Below the pieces are notes generated by a model. It had not been told where the DNA came from and ran no database searches. It worked only from the letters and a program-made list of their open reading frames with translations. A stretch of DNA of 64,000 nucleotides from Ligula intestinalis. Taxonomy: Eukaryota > Platyhelminthes > Cestoda > Diphyllobothriidea > Diphyllobothriidae. The position numbers were made by a program, and so were the translations under genes. Below, in pieces: positions 45,731 through 55,689 of this stretch (position 1 is its first letter; each line of letters begins with the position of its first letter). The DNA lies in contig JAYGXS010000001.1 of NCBI GenBank assembly GCA_036362985.1, forward strand, positions 77,372,947 through 77,436,946. The letters are read 5' to 3'.

Positions 45731-46130
45731 TGTACAGCGGTCTCTGACATCCCACCTTCTCTATTGCTTTGTCCGGCGTCATTGTTCAACACCAGCTGCC
45801 TCAAGGTCATCCAATACCTCAGTCAGCGCCTCCACTCGTGCTGACCTGCAGAGGCTTGACCTACTTCCACTCGGACACACACACGTGTGCCCACTCGAAC
45901 AAGTCCCTTTTCCCCACTCTCGGTCACTAGGCGTCACTTAGGACCACGGCAGTCCAGCGGAATGACGTGTGTTCCGAAGTCCAACTTTTGTCCATCTATT
46001 CTCCGTTCCTTTGCGTACACAATAAACCATCCCTTCTACTCTGGCCTTCCAAGACTTCTCTTATCTCCTAAGGAACCGGTCCTGGAAGATTGTAGTTGCT
46101 AGAGTTGACTATCTTAACCTTAGCTATTAT
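45731..46130 (+). repeat. 5' LTR of the outer compact element (subfamily B)
   Basis: It starts TGTACAGCGGTC, contains GCGTACACAATAAACC (poly(A) signal near 46020), and ends with CTAAGGAACCGGTCCTGGAAGATTG...CTTAACCTTAGC. The 3' LTR (48302-48458 plus 50486-50731) is closely similar over CTTTGTCCGGCGTCATTG and onward. Confidence 0.8.
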
Positions 46131-46133
46131 AAC

Positions 46134-46158
46134 TGGTGACTCCAATCGTGAGATGAAC
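46134..46158 (+). promoter_or_regulatory. Primer-binding-site-like sequence of the outer compact element
   Basis: TGGTGACTCCAATCGTGAG begins three bases after the LTR. The equivalent site at 48883 (TGGTGACTTTCCGACGTGAG) resembles the complement of the tRNA-Trp 3' end (TGGTGACCCCGACGTGA, from memory) apart from two extra bases. CsRn1-type gypsy elements use tRNA-Trp. Confidence 0.6.
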
Positions 46159-46543
46159 TCTCAAATAATCTTCTGATGTGGCCTGTTGTCCCTGCGTTGC
46201 TGTCGCTGTGTATTTTTCTGACTTTCCGACGTGTCCCTGCGTATTTGGTGATCTGCAGTTTTGATTTATGATGTGGTTGATCTCAGTATTTTTAAGCCTC
46301 CCTCGCCTATAATTTATTTTTTCCTGTGTCATCTGATGCGACTGCGATATGGAGACTTTCTGCATCGACATCCTGTCGTGAAGCGAGGTAGAGATCGTCT
46401 GCCACTCGCCGCCCACTCAGCCCAGGCCATGGTTACTTCCCAATCCAACAGAGGTGCCCTGAATGAGTGCCAGCACCCAGACCTCATTCCTTAGTTCTGA
46501 CCCTCATTCTACTGCCAACGATTCTTCTCGGTTCAACTCATAC

Positions 46544-47842
46544 ATGCCGATCGGAGACATGAAGCAATTACTCTTAAGCTGCACTTTAAACGTGCAATTC
46601 AGCTTTAATGGCCAATTTTACCGCCAAATCGATGGGGTAGCGATGGGATCACCGCTTGGACCTCTTTTAGCCGATATTTTCATGGGCAAAATTGAGAGCA
46701 ACAAACTTTCTCCTATTATAAAAGACCTTCCAGCCTATGTTCGCTATGTGGATGATATATTTATAATAGCAGACGGAAGACTTGAGCTTGACACATTCTT
46801 AGATAAAGTGAATCAGGTGCACTCAGCGTTAACCTTCACTTTGGAAAAAGAGGACAGACAGTGTCTCCCCTTTCTGGACGTCCTCCTTAGTAGAAGATCT
46901 GATGGATCAATAATTAGAAGTGTATTTCGCAAGAAGACCTGGACAGGGCAATACACTAACTTCTACAGTTTTGTGCCACTAAGTCAGAAACGAGGCCTAG
47001 TCCGCTGCCTCACGAACCGAGCTAGGCGAATATGTTCTCCAGAGACACTGGAGGACGAACTCGCACTGCTTAAAAATACCTTACAAGAAAATGGGTTCCC
47101 CGATAAGTTCATCGATAAGTTTATGGAGGAACGTCCACCAAGACCGGAGGTACCGACGGCTGAGGAGAAAATCGTATTTCTTACACTGCCTTTTCAAGGT
47201 GATCCAGCAAGCGAACTTCTACAGCTTCGTCTGAACGCTGCAATCGCGCGTACATATCCAGCAGCAAAGTTAAGATTATTGTTCTCAAGCACTCCACTTC
47301 TTCGCCTTGAAGGCAAGGATAGACTGTCGTTCCAGACCACATCAATGTGTATCTACAACTTTACATGCTCCTGTGGGGCAAGTTACATTGGTCGAACGAT
47401 TAGACGTCTATCCAAGCGCATGAGAGAGCATCACCCTGCGTGGCTAAACAGAGGCGAAACTAAGTCAATATCAAGCGCAATTCTGGCTCACTTGGTAGAC
47501 AGCGGTCATCGGGTAGACGTCAACCAAGCATTTAGAGTCGTCTACAAAGTTCCGGCTAAACACTCTAAGTTCCTGCGTCAGCGGATACTTGCGACGGCAG
47601 AAGCAGTCGCCATTCGCCTCACAAACCCAATTTTATGTGTGCAGAAAGCATTTGTAGCGGCCCTAAGGCTCCCGTGGCCAAAAGCCTTTTCAAAATCTGC
47701 CCTCACGCCTCTTACTACGCCGCGAAACAATGATGAGACAGCGGCATCAAGCATCCAAAGGCCACCGACACAGTCTCAAGACGTTGACACCTTGCGTCCT
47801 CACACAACCCAAAAAAAACCCGAGACGAGGACCACTGGATGA
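46544..47842 (+). CDS. Penelope-like RT (motif B onward) fused to GIY-YIG endonuclease
   Basis: A 432-codon open frame; I start it at the first element-derived ATG, because the upstream 27 codons belong to the host LTR element. RT motif B is QIDGVAMGSPLGPLLADIF. The catalytic YVDD (AYVRYVDDIFIIAD) follows near residue 67, then the FLDVLL motif. The C-terminal third carries the PLE GIY-YIG domain: IYNFTCSCGASYIGRTIRRL with RMREH, ending with a catalytic-region stretch (ILATAEAVAIRLTNPIL). RT motif A, with the other catalytic Asp, lies in the truncated 5' part, so RT activity is not expected. The nuclease half looks whole. No stop or frameshift, unlike other PLE copies here, indicating a young insertion. 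Confidence 0.85.
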   Translation: MPIGDMKQLLLSCTLNVQFSFNGQFYRQIDGVAMGSPLGPLLADIFMGKIESNKLSPIIKDLPAYVRYVDDIFIIADGRLELDTFLDKVNQVHSALTFTLEKEDRQCLPFLDVLLSRRSDGSIIRSVFRKKTWTGQYTNFYSFVPLSQKRGLVRCLTNRARRICSPETLEDELALLKNTLQENGFPDKFIDKFMEERPPRPEVPTAEEKIVFLTLPFQGDPASELLQLRLNAAIARTYPAAKLRLLFSSTPLLRLEGKDRLSFQTTSMCIYNFTCSCGASYIGRTIRRLSKRMREHHPAWLNRGETKSISSAILAHLVDSGHRVDVNQAFRVVYKVPAKHSKFLRQRILATAEAVAIRLTNPILCVQKAFVAALRLPWPKAFSKSALTPLTTPRNNDETAASSIQRPPTQSQDVDTLRPHTTQKKPETRTTG

Positions 47843-48086
47843 CATGAACTAATTGTCGGACACCTTCCCCTTCCCCTCTCCCCCCACCCCATTTCTCTGT
47901 CCCTAATTAAGACTAGAATCTGATCCCCTTGATCCCCCTTGATCCTTTTACACCTCTCCCCCCTCTCTCCCCCTTGTTACTACTGATTGGTTTGCCTAAA
48001 ACTTTCGTTAACTCTACCCTCCCTTATATTACTGTATTGCCTGATGATGAATTAATCGAAAACGTTCGTTCGCTTAACTTGACTTC
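46544..48086 (+). mobile_element. 5'-truncated Penelope-like element with a perfect 7-bp target-site duplication
   Basis: CTCATAC flanks the insert on both sides (46537-46543 and 48087-48093). The sister compact element keeps the unoccupied site at 49325-49331 within CAACTCATACTGATACGGC. The insert is 1543 bp and begins within RT. Its 3' end reads CTGATGATGAATTAATCGAAAACGTTC, a weak hammerhead-like string. A pyrimidine-rich stretch (47855-47970) lies in its 3' UTR. Confidence 0.9.
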
Positions 48087-48301
48087 CTCATACTGACACG
48101 GCATACGAATTTGCTGTTTACGTTTTACCCAACCACCGGCTTTTTACAGCCGCGGCTGCAACCTGGCCCATTTATGCCAACCACAGCCGTCCACGCTGTT
48201 TGCAACTCTACCTTGGTACGTAACTCCCTCAATAAATTTACATACGTTTCCGCCGTTCGGATTATTTCAGTATATTTACTGCGGTCTAGAAGGGGAGTAC
48301 T

Positions 48302-48458
48302 TGTAGCGATCTATGCCACCCCGCCTTCTTTATTGCTTTGTCCGGCGTCATTGATCAACGCTAGTTTCCGCAAGGTCATCCAATACCTCAGTCAGCGCCT
48401 CCAGTCGTGCTGACCTGCAGAGGCTTGACCTACTTCCACTCGGACACACACGTGTGAC
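48302..48458 (+). repeat. First part of the outer element's 3' LTR
   Basis: It starts TGTAGCGATCTATGCC after the polypurine tract and matches 5' LTR positions 45731 to about 45895. It breaks at 48458, where the inner element begins, and resumes at about 50486. Confidence 0.8.
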
Positions 48459-48881
48459 TGTAGCGGGTCGTGCCTGCCTGACTAGCTCGCGTCGAAGTGC
48501 ATTTCCCAAACGCTCACCGATGTGCTTTCTCGGCGCCTCGATCAGCCAATCATAGTTCTCGCATCTATTAGGCGACGAATAAGGAGCTTGCACGCGTGCC
48601 CGGCGCAAGTTGCCTCTCTGCCCAAAATCTCTAGGACGACCTACCCAATGAAAGATCTCTCTCTATCTGTCCTCTGGCCCGACTACTCTAAGACCTCACT
48701 TGGGCCCGGTCAACCTACTGATCGGACGTGTCTCTCCCAAGTCAATCTATTCTCCTCTTCCGTTGTGTACACAATAAACTCTTCCATCTACTCTGTCCTT
48801 TAAAGACTGCTCCTCAGCACTAAGTAACCATGGTCTGAAGATCGCAGTTGCACGGTTAGACTCTCTTAACCCCCTGCGATA
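48459..48881 (+). repeat. 5' LTR of the inner compact element (subfamily A)
   Basis: It runs from TGTAGCGGGTCGTGCCTGCC to CTTAACCCCCTGCGATA. GTGTACACAATAAACTC near 48765 supplies the poly(A) signal. It is very similar to 49633-50050, with few differences over 420 bp. Confidence 0.85.
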
Positions 48882-48882
48882 T

Positions 48883-48903
48883 TGGTGACTTTCCGACGTG
48901 AGA
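48883..48903 (+). promoter_or_regulatory. Primer-binding-site-like sequence of the inner compact element
   Basis: TGGTGACTTTCCGACGTGAG follows the LTR by one base. It matches the complement of a tRNA-Trp 3' end except for a two-base insertion, supporting LTR-element identity despite the absence of coding sequence. Confidence 0.65.
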
Positions 48904-49632
48904 TGAACACTGAACTTCTGATCTGGCTGAGCTCAATCATCATCAAACCTCCCTCGCCTTCAATTGAATTTCTCCTATGTCATCTGATGTGACCGCGATA
49001 TGGAGACTTTCTGCACCGACATCCTGTCGTGAAGCGAGGTCGAGATCTTCAACCGCTCACAACTTCTGATGTGGCCTGCCTTCCCTGCGTAGTTGCCGAC
49101 TTCGCGACCTGTCCCAACGCAGTTTCCTGCGTATTTGGCGATTTATGTACATGTCCCTACGTATTTGGTGATTGGCATTCGCGACTTACTGCCGATAACC
49201 CATTCAGCCCAGGTCATGGTTACTTCCCCATCCAACATAGATGTCCCCTTATGAGTGTCAGCACCCAGATATCCTTCTCAATCTTCACCCTTCCTTTTAC
49301 TGCCAACGATTCTTCTGGTTCAACTCATACTGATACGGCATACTGATTTGCTGTTGAAGTTCAACCCGGCCAACCAGGCTCCCTCCCACGTAGTTGAGAT
49401 GCCCAATCTCCTATTACATGCCGATGCACGCGTAGTCGATAAATTTCCTCCTACCGCAGACCCAGTTGCCCACGCGGACGCGAGATGACCTTTCCTCCTC
49501 CCAAGCGGCACTGGCGGCACTAACCCACCTCTCGCAACCTCATCTTGGTACGTATCTCTCACACCTAACTTAACTATTCTTCCTCCACTCGGATTCTTTC
49601 AGTTTCCTCGTTACGGTCTCCGGGGGGAGTAC

Positions 49633-50480
49633 TGTAGCGGGTCCTACCTGCCTGACTAGCTCGCGTCGAAGTGCATTTCCCAAACGCTCACCGATGTGCT
49701 TTCTCGACGTCTCGATCAGCCAATCATAGTTCTCGCATCTATGAGGCGGCGAATAAGGAGCTTGCACGCGTACCCGACGCAAGTTGCCTGTCTGCCCAAA
49801 ATCTCTAGGCTGACCTACCCAATGAAAGATCTACCTCTATCTGTCCTCTGGCCCGACTACTCTAAGACCTCACTTGGGCCCGGTCAACCTACTGATCGGA
49901 CGTGTCTCTCCCAAGTCAATCTATTCTCGTCGTCCGTTGTGTACACAATAACCTCTTCCATTTACTCTGGCCTTTAAAGACTTCTCCTCAGCACTAAGTA
50001 ACAATGGTCTGAAGATCGCAGTTGCACGGTTAGACCAACTTAACCCCCTGGCCCCATCAAGTGGCTGCACTTAGTGGGATAAGTGGTAGTACCCCTATAG
50101 CAAAACTCTAGGTTAGTCTAGCTTCCTCTAGATTCGTAAGTCTCCTTCGCGTAGCTGCTTGTCCCTGTGTCCGCCTCCACGAATTCATGCCGGCGTCACC
50201 CCCTCTGCCCATGCCAGCTGGCCCGAATAGTGCCTTCAAGATAAGGCATTCTTCTCTCTCTCTCCTACCCCGCGCTGCCACTGCAGTGCATGCCCCGGGG
50301 TGGGCTTGGGGTTGCTCGCTGGCTCGGCATCCTCCCCACGCCGCCACCCCCGTCATGTCACACTGCAGCACAGGCTTACGCCTTCAGAGTGACGACTCTA
50401 GACTTTTGCTATCCGGGTAGAAGGCAGAACAGTCGCCTTTCTTGATGGCGAAGAAGAACCTGACCTGACCCCCTGCGATA
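49633..50480 (+). repeat. 3' LTR of the inner compact element, split by a 417-bp insert
   Basis: 49633-50050 matches the 5' LTR to CCCCCTG. The last bases (CGATA) lie at 50476-50480, after the insert and its duplicated ACCCCCTG. Confidence 0.82.
50051..50467. mobile_element. 417-bp unclassified insertion with an 8-bp target duplication
   Basis: ACCCCCTG occurs at 50043-50050 and again at 50468-50475, and the LTR is otherwise continuous across. The insert begins GCCCCATCAAGTGGCTGC and ends GAAGAACCTGACCTG. I see no terminal inverted repeats, no poly(A) tail and no domain in its open frames. An 8-bp duplication is typical of hAT transposons but does not prove one. Confidence 0.7.
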
Positions 50481-50738
50481 TGCCGTCAATCACCACTTGA
50501 ACAAGTCCCTTTTCCCCACTCTCGATCACTAGGCATCACTTAGGACCACGGCACTCCAGCGGAATGACGTGTGTTCCGAAGTCCAACTTTTGTCCATCTA
50601 TTCTCCGTTCCTTTGCGTACACAATAAACCATCCCTTCTACTCTGGCCTTCCAAGACTTCTCTTATCTCCTAAGGGACCGGGCCAGGCAGATTGTAGGTG
50701 TTAGGGTTAACCGTCTTAGCCTTAACTCCTATGAGTGT

Positions 50739-51402
50739 GCCTGTTGGCCTCCATCACGTCAGTCTGCGGAGTGATCAGTCGTTGCTGCTTGTCTGAGTTG
50801 TTCTCCGTTTTCGAGTGCATCGATGAGGCAGTGTTTGAGGTTGGTCAGGTGACCTCTGACGGCCACTTCTATTTTCTGTGAACATAGGCTTTCGGTTCTG
50901 CGTGCTCTATTGGCCTTGCCCAAACTGAGCTGAGTCTTGCCCAGGGCGCCTGATGGGCGGGGTTCAAGTCTATGGTTCGGTTGATTGTGCCACTTGCGGA
51001 CAAACTTTCAAGCACTAATCTGGCCACCTTCTCACTGGCCCTGCCGATCAACTTCACCTTCTCAGAGCCGAAGTCGTGGTTTAGCTGTTTCACGTGACCA
51101 TAGACCAAAGACAGCTTGTCCTTATGTGGAGTGCAAGTTGGTGTTCGTGCAACCTTGTACCCAGGCGTTTGTCCATTTTACCAACATACCTCACATCACC
51201 ATGTTTGCATGGTATGCTGATTGTTCGGTTACTGGCAGCGGGTCTTTGGGCTTCATGACTTGCTATCTGATTGTGGAGTCTGGTCTAAGTGCCAATCCGA
51301 GCCTAAAAGGTTCTATGCTTCGCGCTGTCGCCTCTGAAATGCTTTTCACGTAGGAGCTCGTGAGCCAGAATTTTGGTTTTTCTTCGCTCGATCGATGAAG
51401 AT
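50739..51402 (-). repeat. Left arm of a 664-bp inverted repeat of Penelope sequence
   Basis: It is the reverse complement of 51762-52425. The encoded frames at 51108-50869 (left) and 52056-52295 (right) give identical 79-residue proteins, and another 122-residue frame is identical in both arms. The few differences I see lie at the inner edge near 51375-51385. The spacer 51403-51761 holds RT motif A. Confidence 0.9.
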
Positions 51403-51761
51403 GAGGCTTCCTGAGGCAACTGCGGATGAAATGCTTCGGATAACCGTTGGCTTTTAGAAGGGTATGTAGGTGCTTCACGTCCTCATGCTTCCCACTGTTG
51501 CGGCATTGAGTCAAGACAAGGGGGTCAATTGGTGTCCCGTTCGCTTGTTTGTACACCTTGCCGTTGAAGGTGAAGAATGTTTTAAAATAAATTTTGAGTT
51601 GTTGCTCGGTCTCATCATATTTTTTGTAAAAAAAGCTATCGTTATTGTCGATAGCCAGTGCGTATGGAATAGAGGTGAATAGCGAGGTCACATCAAATGA
51701 CGTCAGTGCCTCCTCTGACTCTACATCAAGATGTTTGATGCGTACCAACAACACCTAATCG

Positions 51762-52425
51762 ATCTTCATCGATCGAGCGCAGCAAAGCCAAAATTCTGGC
51801 TCACGAGCTCCTACGTGAAAAGCATTTCAGAGGCGACAGCGCGAAGCATAGAACCTTTTAGGCTCGGATTGGCACTTAGACCAGACTCCACAATCAGATA
51901 GCAAGTCATGAAGCCCAAAGACCCGCTGCCAGTAACCGAACAATCAGCATACCATGCAAACATGGTGATGTGAGGTATGTTGGTAAAATGGACAAACGCC
52001 TGGGTACAAGGTTGCACGAACACCAACTTGCACTCCACATAAGGACAAGCTGTCTTTGGTCTATGGTCACGTGAAACAGCTAAACCACGACTTCGGCTCT
52101 GAGAAGGTGAAGTTGATCGGCAGGGCCAGTGAGAAGGTGGCCAGATTAGTGCTTGAAAGTTTGTCCGCAAGTGGCACAATCAACCGAACCATAGACTTGA
52201 ACCCCGCCCATCAGGCGCCCTGGGCAAGACTCAGCTCAGTTTGGGCAAGGCCAATAGAGCACGCAGAACCGAAAGCCTATGTTCACAGAAAATAGAAGTG
52301 GCCGTCAGAGGTCACCTGACCAACCTCAAACACTGCCTCATCGATGCACTCGAAAACGGAGAACAACTCAGACAAGCAGCAACGACTGATCACTCCGCAG
52401 ACTGACGTGATGGAGGCCAACAGGC
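51762..52425 (+). repeat. Right arm of the 664-bp inverted repeat (plus-strand Penelope 3' part)
   Basis: It reads linker, GIY-YIG region and C-terminal tail on the plus strand, with frame 52056-52295 (VYGHVKQLNHDFGSEKVKL). It ends at ...GGAGGCCAACAGGC, the same Penelope position where the left copy is interrupted by the LTR element. Head-to-head 5' junctions of this type can arise by 5' inversion during target-primed reverse transcription. Confidence 0.9.
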
Positions 52426-53279
52426 GATGTATATTTAAAGGCAGCCGCGCAGTTGACACATTCTTATAGAAAGAAAGAAATCGTCAATTTCAAATGAGCC
52501 AACATGTTTGCTGATAATATGTTATATCTGAAACATATTATAACTAAATTGGGTTAAGAAGAAGAACCAAATTGAGCTGCACCAATCATGCTATCACTGA
52601 AAAAGCCTTAAGGTCACTCAATAGCTTTCCGCACGTCATTGCAACTGCTTGGTGAGACCAAGACTCTTCTTTCACTGCAGCATCCAGACAAAAATTCTTA
52701 TAACAAATGCAGCCTCAAGAGCGCAGCACAAATTTCGCTAACTGAAATCACGATGGAAGAAAATAAAAACACACCTCACAGAGCGCATGGTGACTGTTGC
52801 CGTTCGCATAAGTCATTCACAGTGTTCAACGCAAAGTAGTCGGTCATGCATTAGTTTGGTCCAGGCAAGAGCTATTTTAAAACTGCCTCTAGAGGAACTA
52901 TCTAAAATGCAGTAACATTATCAGTTTGCTTCGTATGAGCCTAAGCTGGCGCTCCATGCACGGTACCTGCCAACCAGAACTGAAAAATTTGCACACACTC
53001 TTCCATAGAGATAGCATTATCATGCAGCGCTCAATTAATTACGACTTATCATGCCCACAAAATATTTCTAATATAAATGCCTCTGTATTCAGTGCATAGG
53101 ACTTTTACATGACACAGGAAGGGTGAAAAGTCGAAAACTCGATACCAAAATTACGTCTGCATTTTAATTTTGTACAGATCACCTACAAAGAGATTTCATG
53201 GGCACGGTCTAGTCAGAAAGGTTATCTATACTCGATTAGAAGTTCTCCAGTTTTCTCCAGAGGTCTCGAACTGTACCAT
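52426..53279. other. No recognisable gene
   Basis: A/T-rich sequence with one open frame of 66 codons (52639-52839) and no motif. Confidence 0.45.
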
Positions 53280-55625
53280 ACCGACTGTCTGAGGCCCTCC
53301 AATCAACTGTATGGTTTTAAATCAGTGGCTGTTTAGCAGAACCCTCACAAAATTGCACTGACGGAGACCTGGCTGACTGATGAAAAAAGTATAAATGAAG
53401 TCAACATTGGAAGCTACTAAATGTGCCCTTGTGAAAGGTCTCAACTTAGAGGCAGAGGCGTTGAACTTCATGTAGCAACCGAACGTCCCTGCTGCGAGAG
53501 TGGATTTTCTGACGAAATAATACGAATGTACGAAGTAATTTCGTACGAAATTAAGATAAGACGATTGCTTACGCATAACATATGCGATGTATGCTGGCTT
53601 CCCAGTTCTGAAGAAACCGATGATCTGAAGCTGCTAAGTTCACTGAAATTGATATACAACCAGGATAAATTGTTAAACTTTAGTGATGTCAGCGCTACTG
53701 GCTTTGACAGGAAGAGTCCCGTAGTAGAGAGCGCAGCCAAATCATTCGACTAAGAACCACTATGACTTTCGCTGGACAAAAACTTGATACAACACACAGA
53801 GTACGGACCCTGGCTGATAAGCGGTTAGCGATCGAACAGTTAAGGTCTCATTTTTAGCACAGAAGAAAACGTCATAAGGGAAGCAAACAAAAAACTGCCA
53901 TTTGGGTTAAGCGACCACAGGGCTTTTTCTTGCGTCCATTTTCTCCTTGATCCATAACCATAAATAAAGAGGTCCCGAATCATTTGGAAAGGGATTCGCA
54001 CTCGATAAGACGCGTTGCTTCCGCGGAAACCTGGTTATTTAATATGAGTGACGGCGACGAATTCTGGCCTTATTCCCAGCGGATTATTAAGCGTAAAATT
54101 GAAGTTCATTGCGTATGAACACAATAAGACTGTGTCTGACCCCAAAGAGCCACCCCGGTGATAAAAGTTAGCATAAAGTAGAAATAGAAATGCTAGAAAA
54201 ATTACTTGCTTTTTAAACATTCCATATCACTTGCTGAACACAAAGGTCAACGCAGTGAGTGGCGTAAACAAGTAGGGATTACCATCTCTGCTGCCCAGTG
54301 GTCAAGTGGCAACAGAAATCGTGGATTGTCCCGAGAAGTTTTATGGGTACATCTGCAGTATGAGGAAGTGCTAGAGCTAAATTTTGAGCCCAGGCGATAG
54401 CCTCAGAAACATTTTAACGGAAGGAACACAGAAATTAAAGCGACTGACCCATTTTTTAGATCAGCATTTGAGGTGAAATATCTCGAAGACAATCCAGAAT
54501 ATGAAAGGGGCTAACATACTGCCGTTGTAGGAACCATTGCTTTTCCCATCAAATAAGTAAGACGGGTCTCCAGTCAAATTTAATCAGCCAATTCGTTAAG
54601 ATCGGATGGGATTTCTGGGCTGACAATTAAGAACTAACAACCGAGCTAGTAATGCCTCCCTCATTTCCCGCCAAGCTTTCAATGAGAACGAGGGGCTTGT
54701 CTTCATAGTGGAAACGAAGCAGAAGCGCTGTCCTATATAAGGGAAGTAGCACGACGTTAACAAGCAAGATTGGGGTTATCAGCTTTAATTGCGTTCCCGG
54801 CAAAACATTGGGAGTCCGTATACCACTTCCTATAGTACACATTTAAAATGAAATCACTTCTTACGGAATTGTAAGCGTGGTTATTCAGGAGGGATAACTC
54901 CTCTTATGTGTGAACGAATGCTTTAGAAGAAGGCTTCGAAGTAGATCGATTACCGAAAGGACTTTGAAATTGTTCCCCTCCCCATAACCGCCTTTGATAT
55001 AATCTGAGCGTCTTTGACATCAGGGAATCTTCTAAACTGGTTAGATGCATTTCTGTTTGGTCGAATCGGACTGAGTGACGTAGTTAGTGTTCCTTTTGGG
55101 TTCAGCTCTCGGGCCCTTGCCCTTCATCCTGCATGTAAACGACAGACTTAAGGAACCGGCTTGCGGTTATATCATATTTACTGACAATTTTCAACTTTGC
55201 CAGATCAATTAAAAACCGATTGACAAAATAGGCTTCTTAAATAATTTTGCAGCCGCGGTGTAGGAGATAGGCCCCGAAAGTTAGTTTGAAAACTTTGGCT
55301 GCCCAACTGTTTCCAACTAATTACACCCTTAAGGACAGCATAAGGGTATATTACGGGAACGGCACTCAGATGCTCGTGAATTGTTCACAGAAAGACCTCG
55401 GTGTTTGGGATACATAGCAGCATGAAGCCATAATCCTTATAAACCAAGACCGCAGACAACGTCATAGGAAAACTGCCCAATGCCAAAAGATTTTTAATGA
55501 TATAAAAGTGTACGGCACATTCGCTAGAACTCACCTAGAATAAAGCGTACCGGTGTGGCGATCATTGGTCGCAAAAATAATATGGCTGGAGAAAGTCGAC
55601 TGCTGTGCAACCACGCAACTATTTG
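53280..55625 (+). pseudogene. Strongly decayed CR1-like non-LTR ORF2 (family C): endonuclease and RT
   Basis: It starts with CLRPSNQLYGFKS, then an endonuclease remnant (IALTETWLTDE, EVNIGSY) and the open stretch 53421-53753. LSDHRAFSCVHF at about 53906 is the end of the endonuclease. An RT remnant around 55088-55200 reads FGSALGPLPFILHVNDRLK and the YADD-equivalent IIFTDNFQLC. Then QKDLGVW and the ARTHLE..VPVWRSL C-terminal region extend to 55625. Stops and frameshifts are frequent. The C-terminal segment resembles the element at 58725-61130. Confidence 0.65.
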
Positions 55626-55689
55626 CTCCGTCCTTGGAAAATGAGTGAATGCACTTAATATCATCAACGATAAAGATGATACGTAATTC

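Larger units (their letters stand above)
48459..50480 (+). mobile_element. Compact non-autonomous LTR element (inner), inserted in the outer element's 3' LTR
   Basis: 5' LTR 48459-48881, primer-binding-site-like sequence at 48883, an internal region of about 750 bp without gag or pol, a polypurine tract (CTCCGGGGGGAGTAC, about 49617-49632), and 3' LTR from 49633. The 3' LTR is interrupted at 50050 by a 417-bp insert and completed at 50468-50480. Without that insert the element is about 1.6 kb. The internal region is related to that of the outer element (CTGCCAACGATTCTTCT..GTTCAACTCATAC). Confidence 0.8.
45731..50731 (+). mobile_element. Compact non-autonomous LTR element (outer), with a Penelope element and a second LTR element inside
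   Basis: 5' LTR 45731-46130, then a primer-binding-site-like TGGTGAC at 46134. A short non-coding internal region follows, then an A/G-rich polypurine tract (AGAAGGGGAGTA, about 48289-48300). The 3' LTR starts at 48302 and is itself split at 48458 and resumed near 50486-50731. Removing the inserts leaves about 1.0 kb or less of internal sequence with no gag or pol. Flanks TTAG and TGAG suggest a degraded short target duplication. Size and lack of coding fit a TRIM-like element moved by an autonomous LTR partner. Confidence 0.72.
45431..51761 (-). mobile_element. Penelope-like element (minus) carrying a nested stack of insertions
   Basis: Its 3' tail is 45730-45431, with a short AAG/GAA run and the TGAAACGTCAATTG signature on the minus strand. 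Its body is 51761-50736. A compact LTR element (45731-50731) separates the two. PLE sequence reads through from ...GGCAAGTTAG on one side to GTGTGCCTGTTGGCC on the other, as in the uninterrupted copy at 61890-61915. The body encodes, on the minus strand, motif A (TSFDVTSLFTSIPYALAID), a deletion, then YVKSISEATARS, RPDSTIR, MKPKDPLPVTEQSA and the GIY-YIG C-terminal region with a conserved frame at 51108-50869. RT motifs B to E are missing. Confidence 0.78.

Noticed and set aside
50985..51353. Identical 122-codon frames at 50985-51353 (+) and 51811-52179 (-)
   Set aside because: They are antisense to the Penelope GIY-YIG region in the two inverted-repeat arms. Identity reflects the duplication, not selection on a protein.
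55626..55680. Short minus-strand match to the family A segment after YADD
   Set aside because: Similarity to TCCTTAGAAAATGAGTATATGCA covers only about 50 bp and could be a tiny scrap or chance. Not annotated separately.
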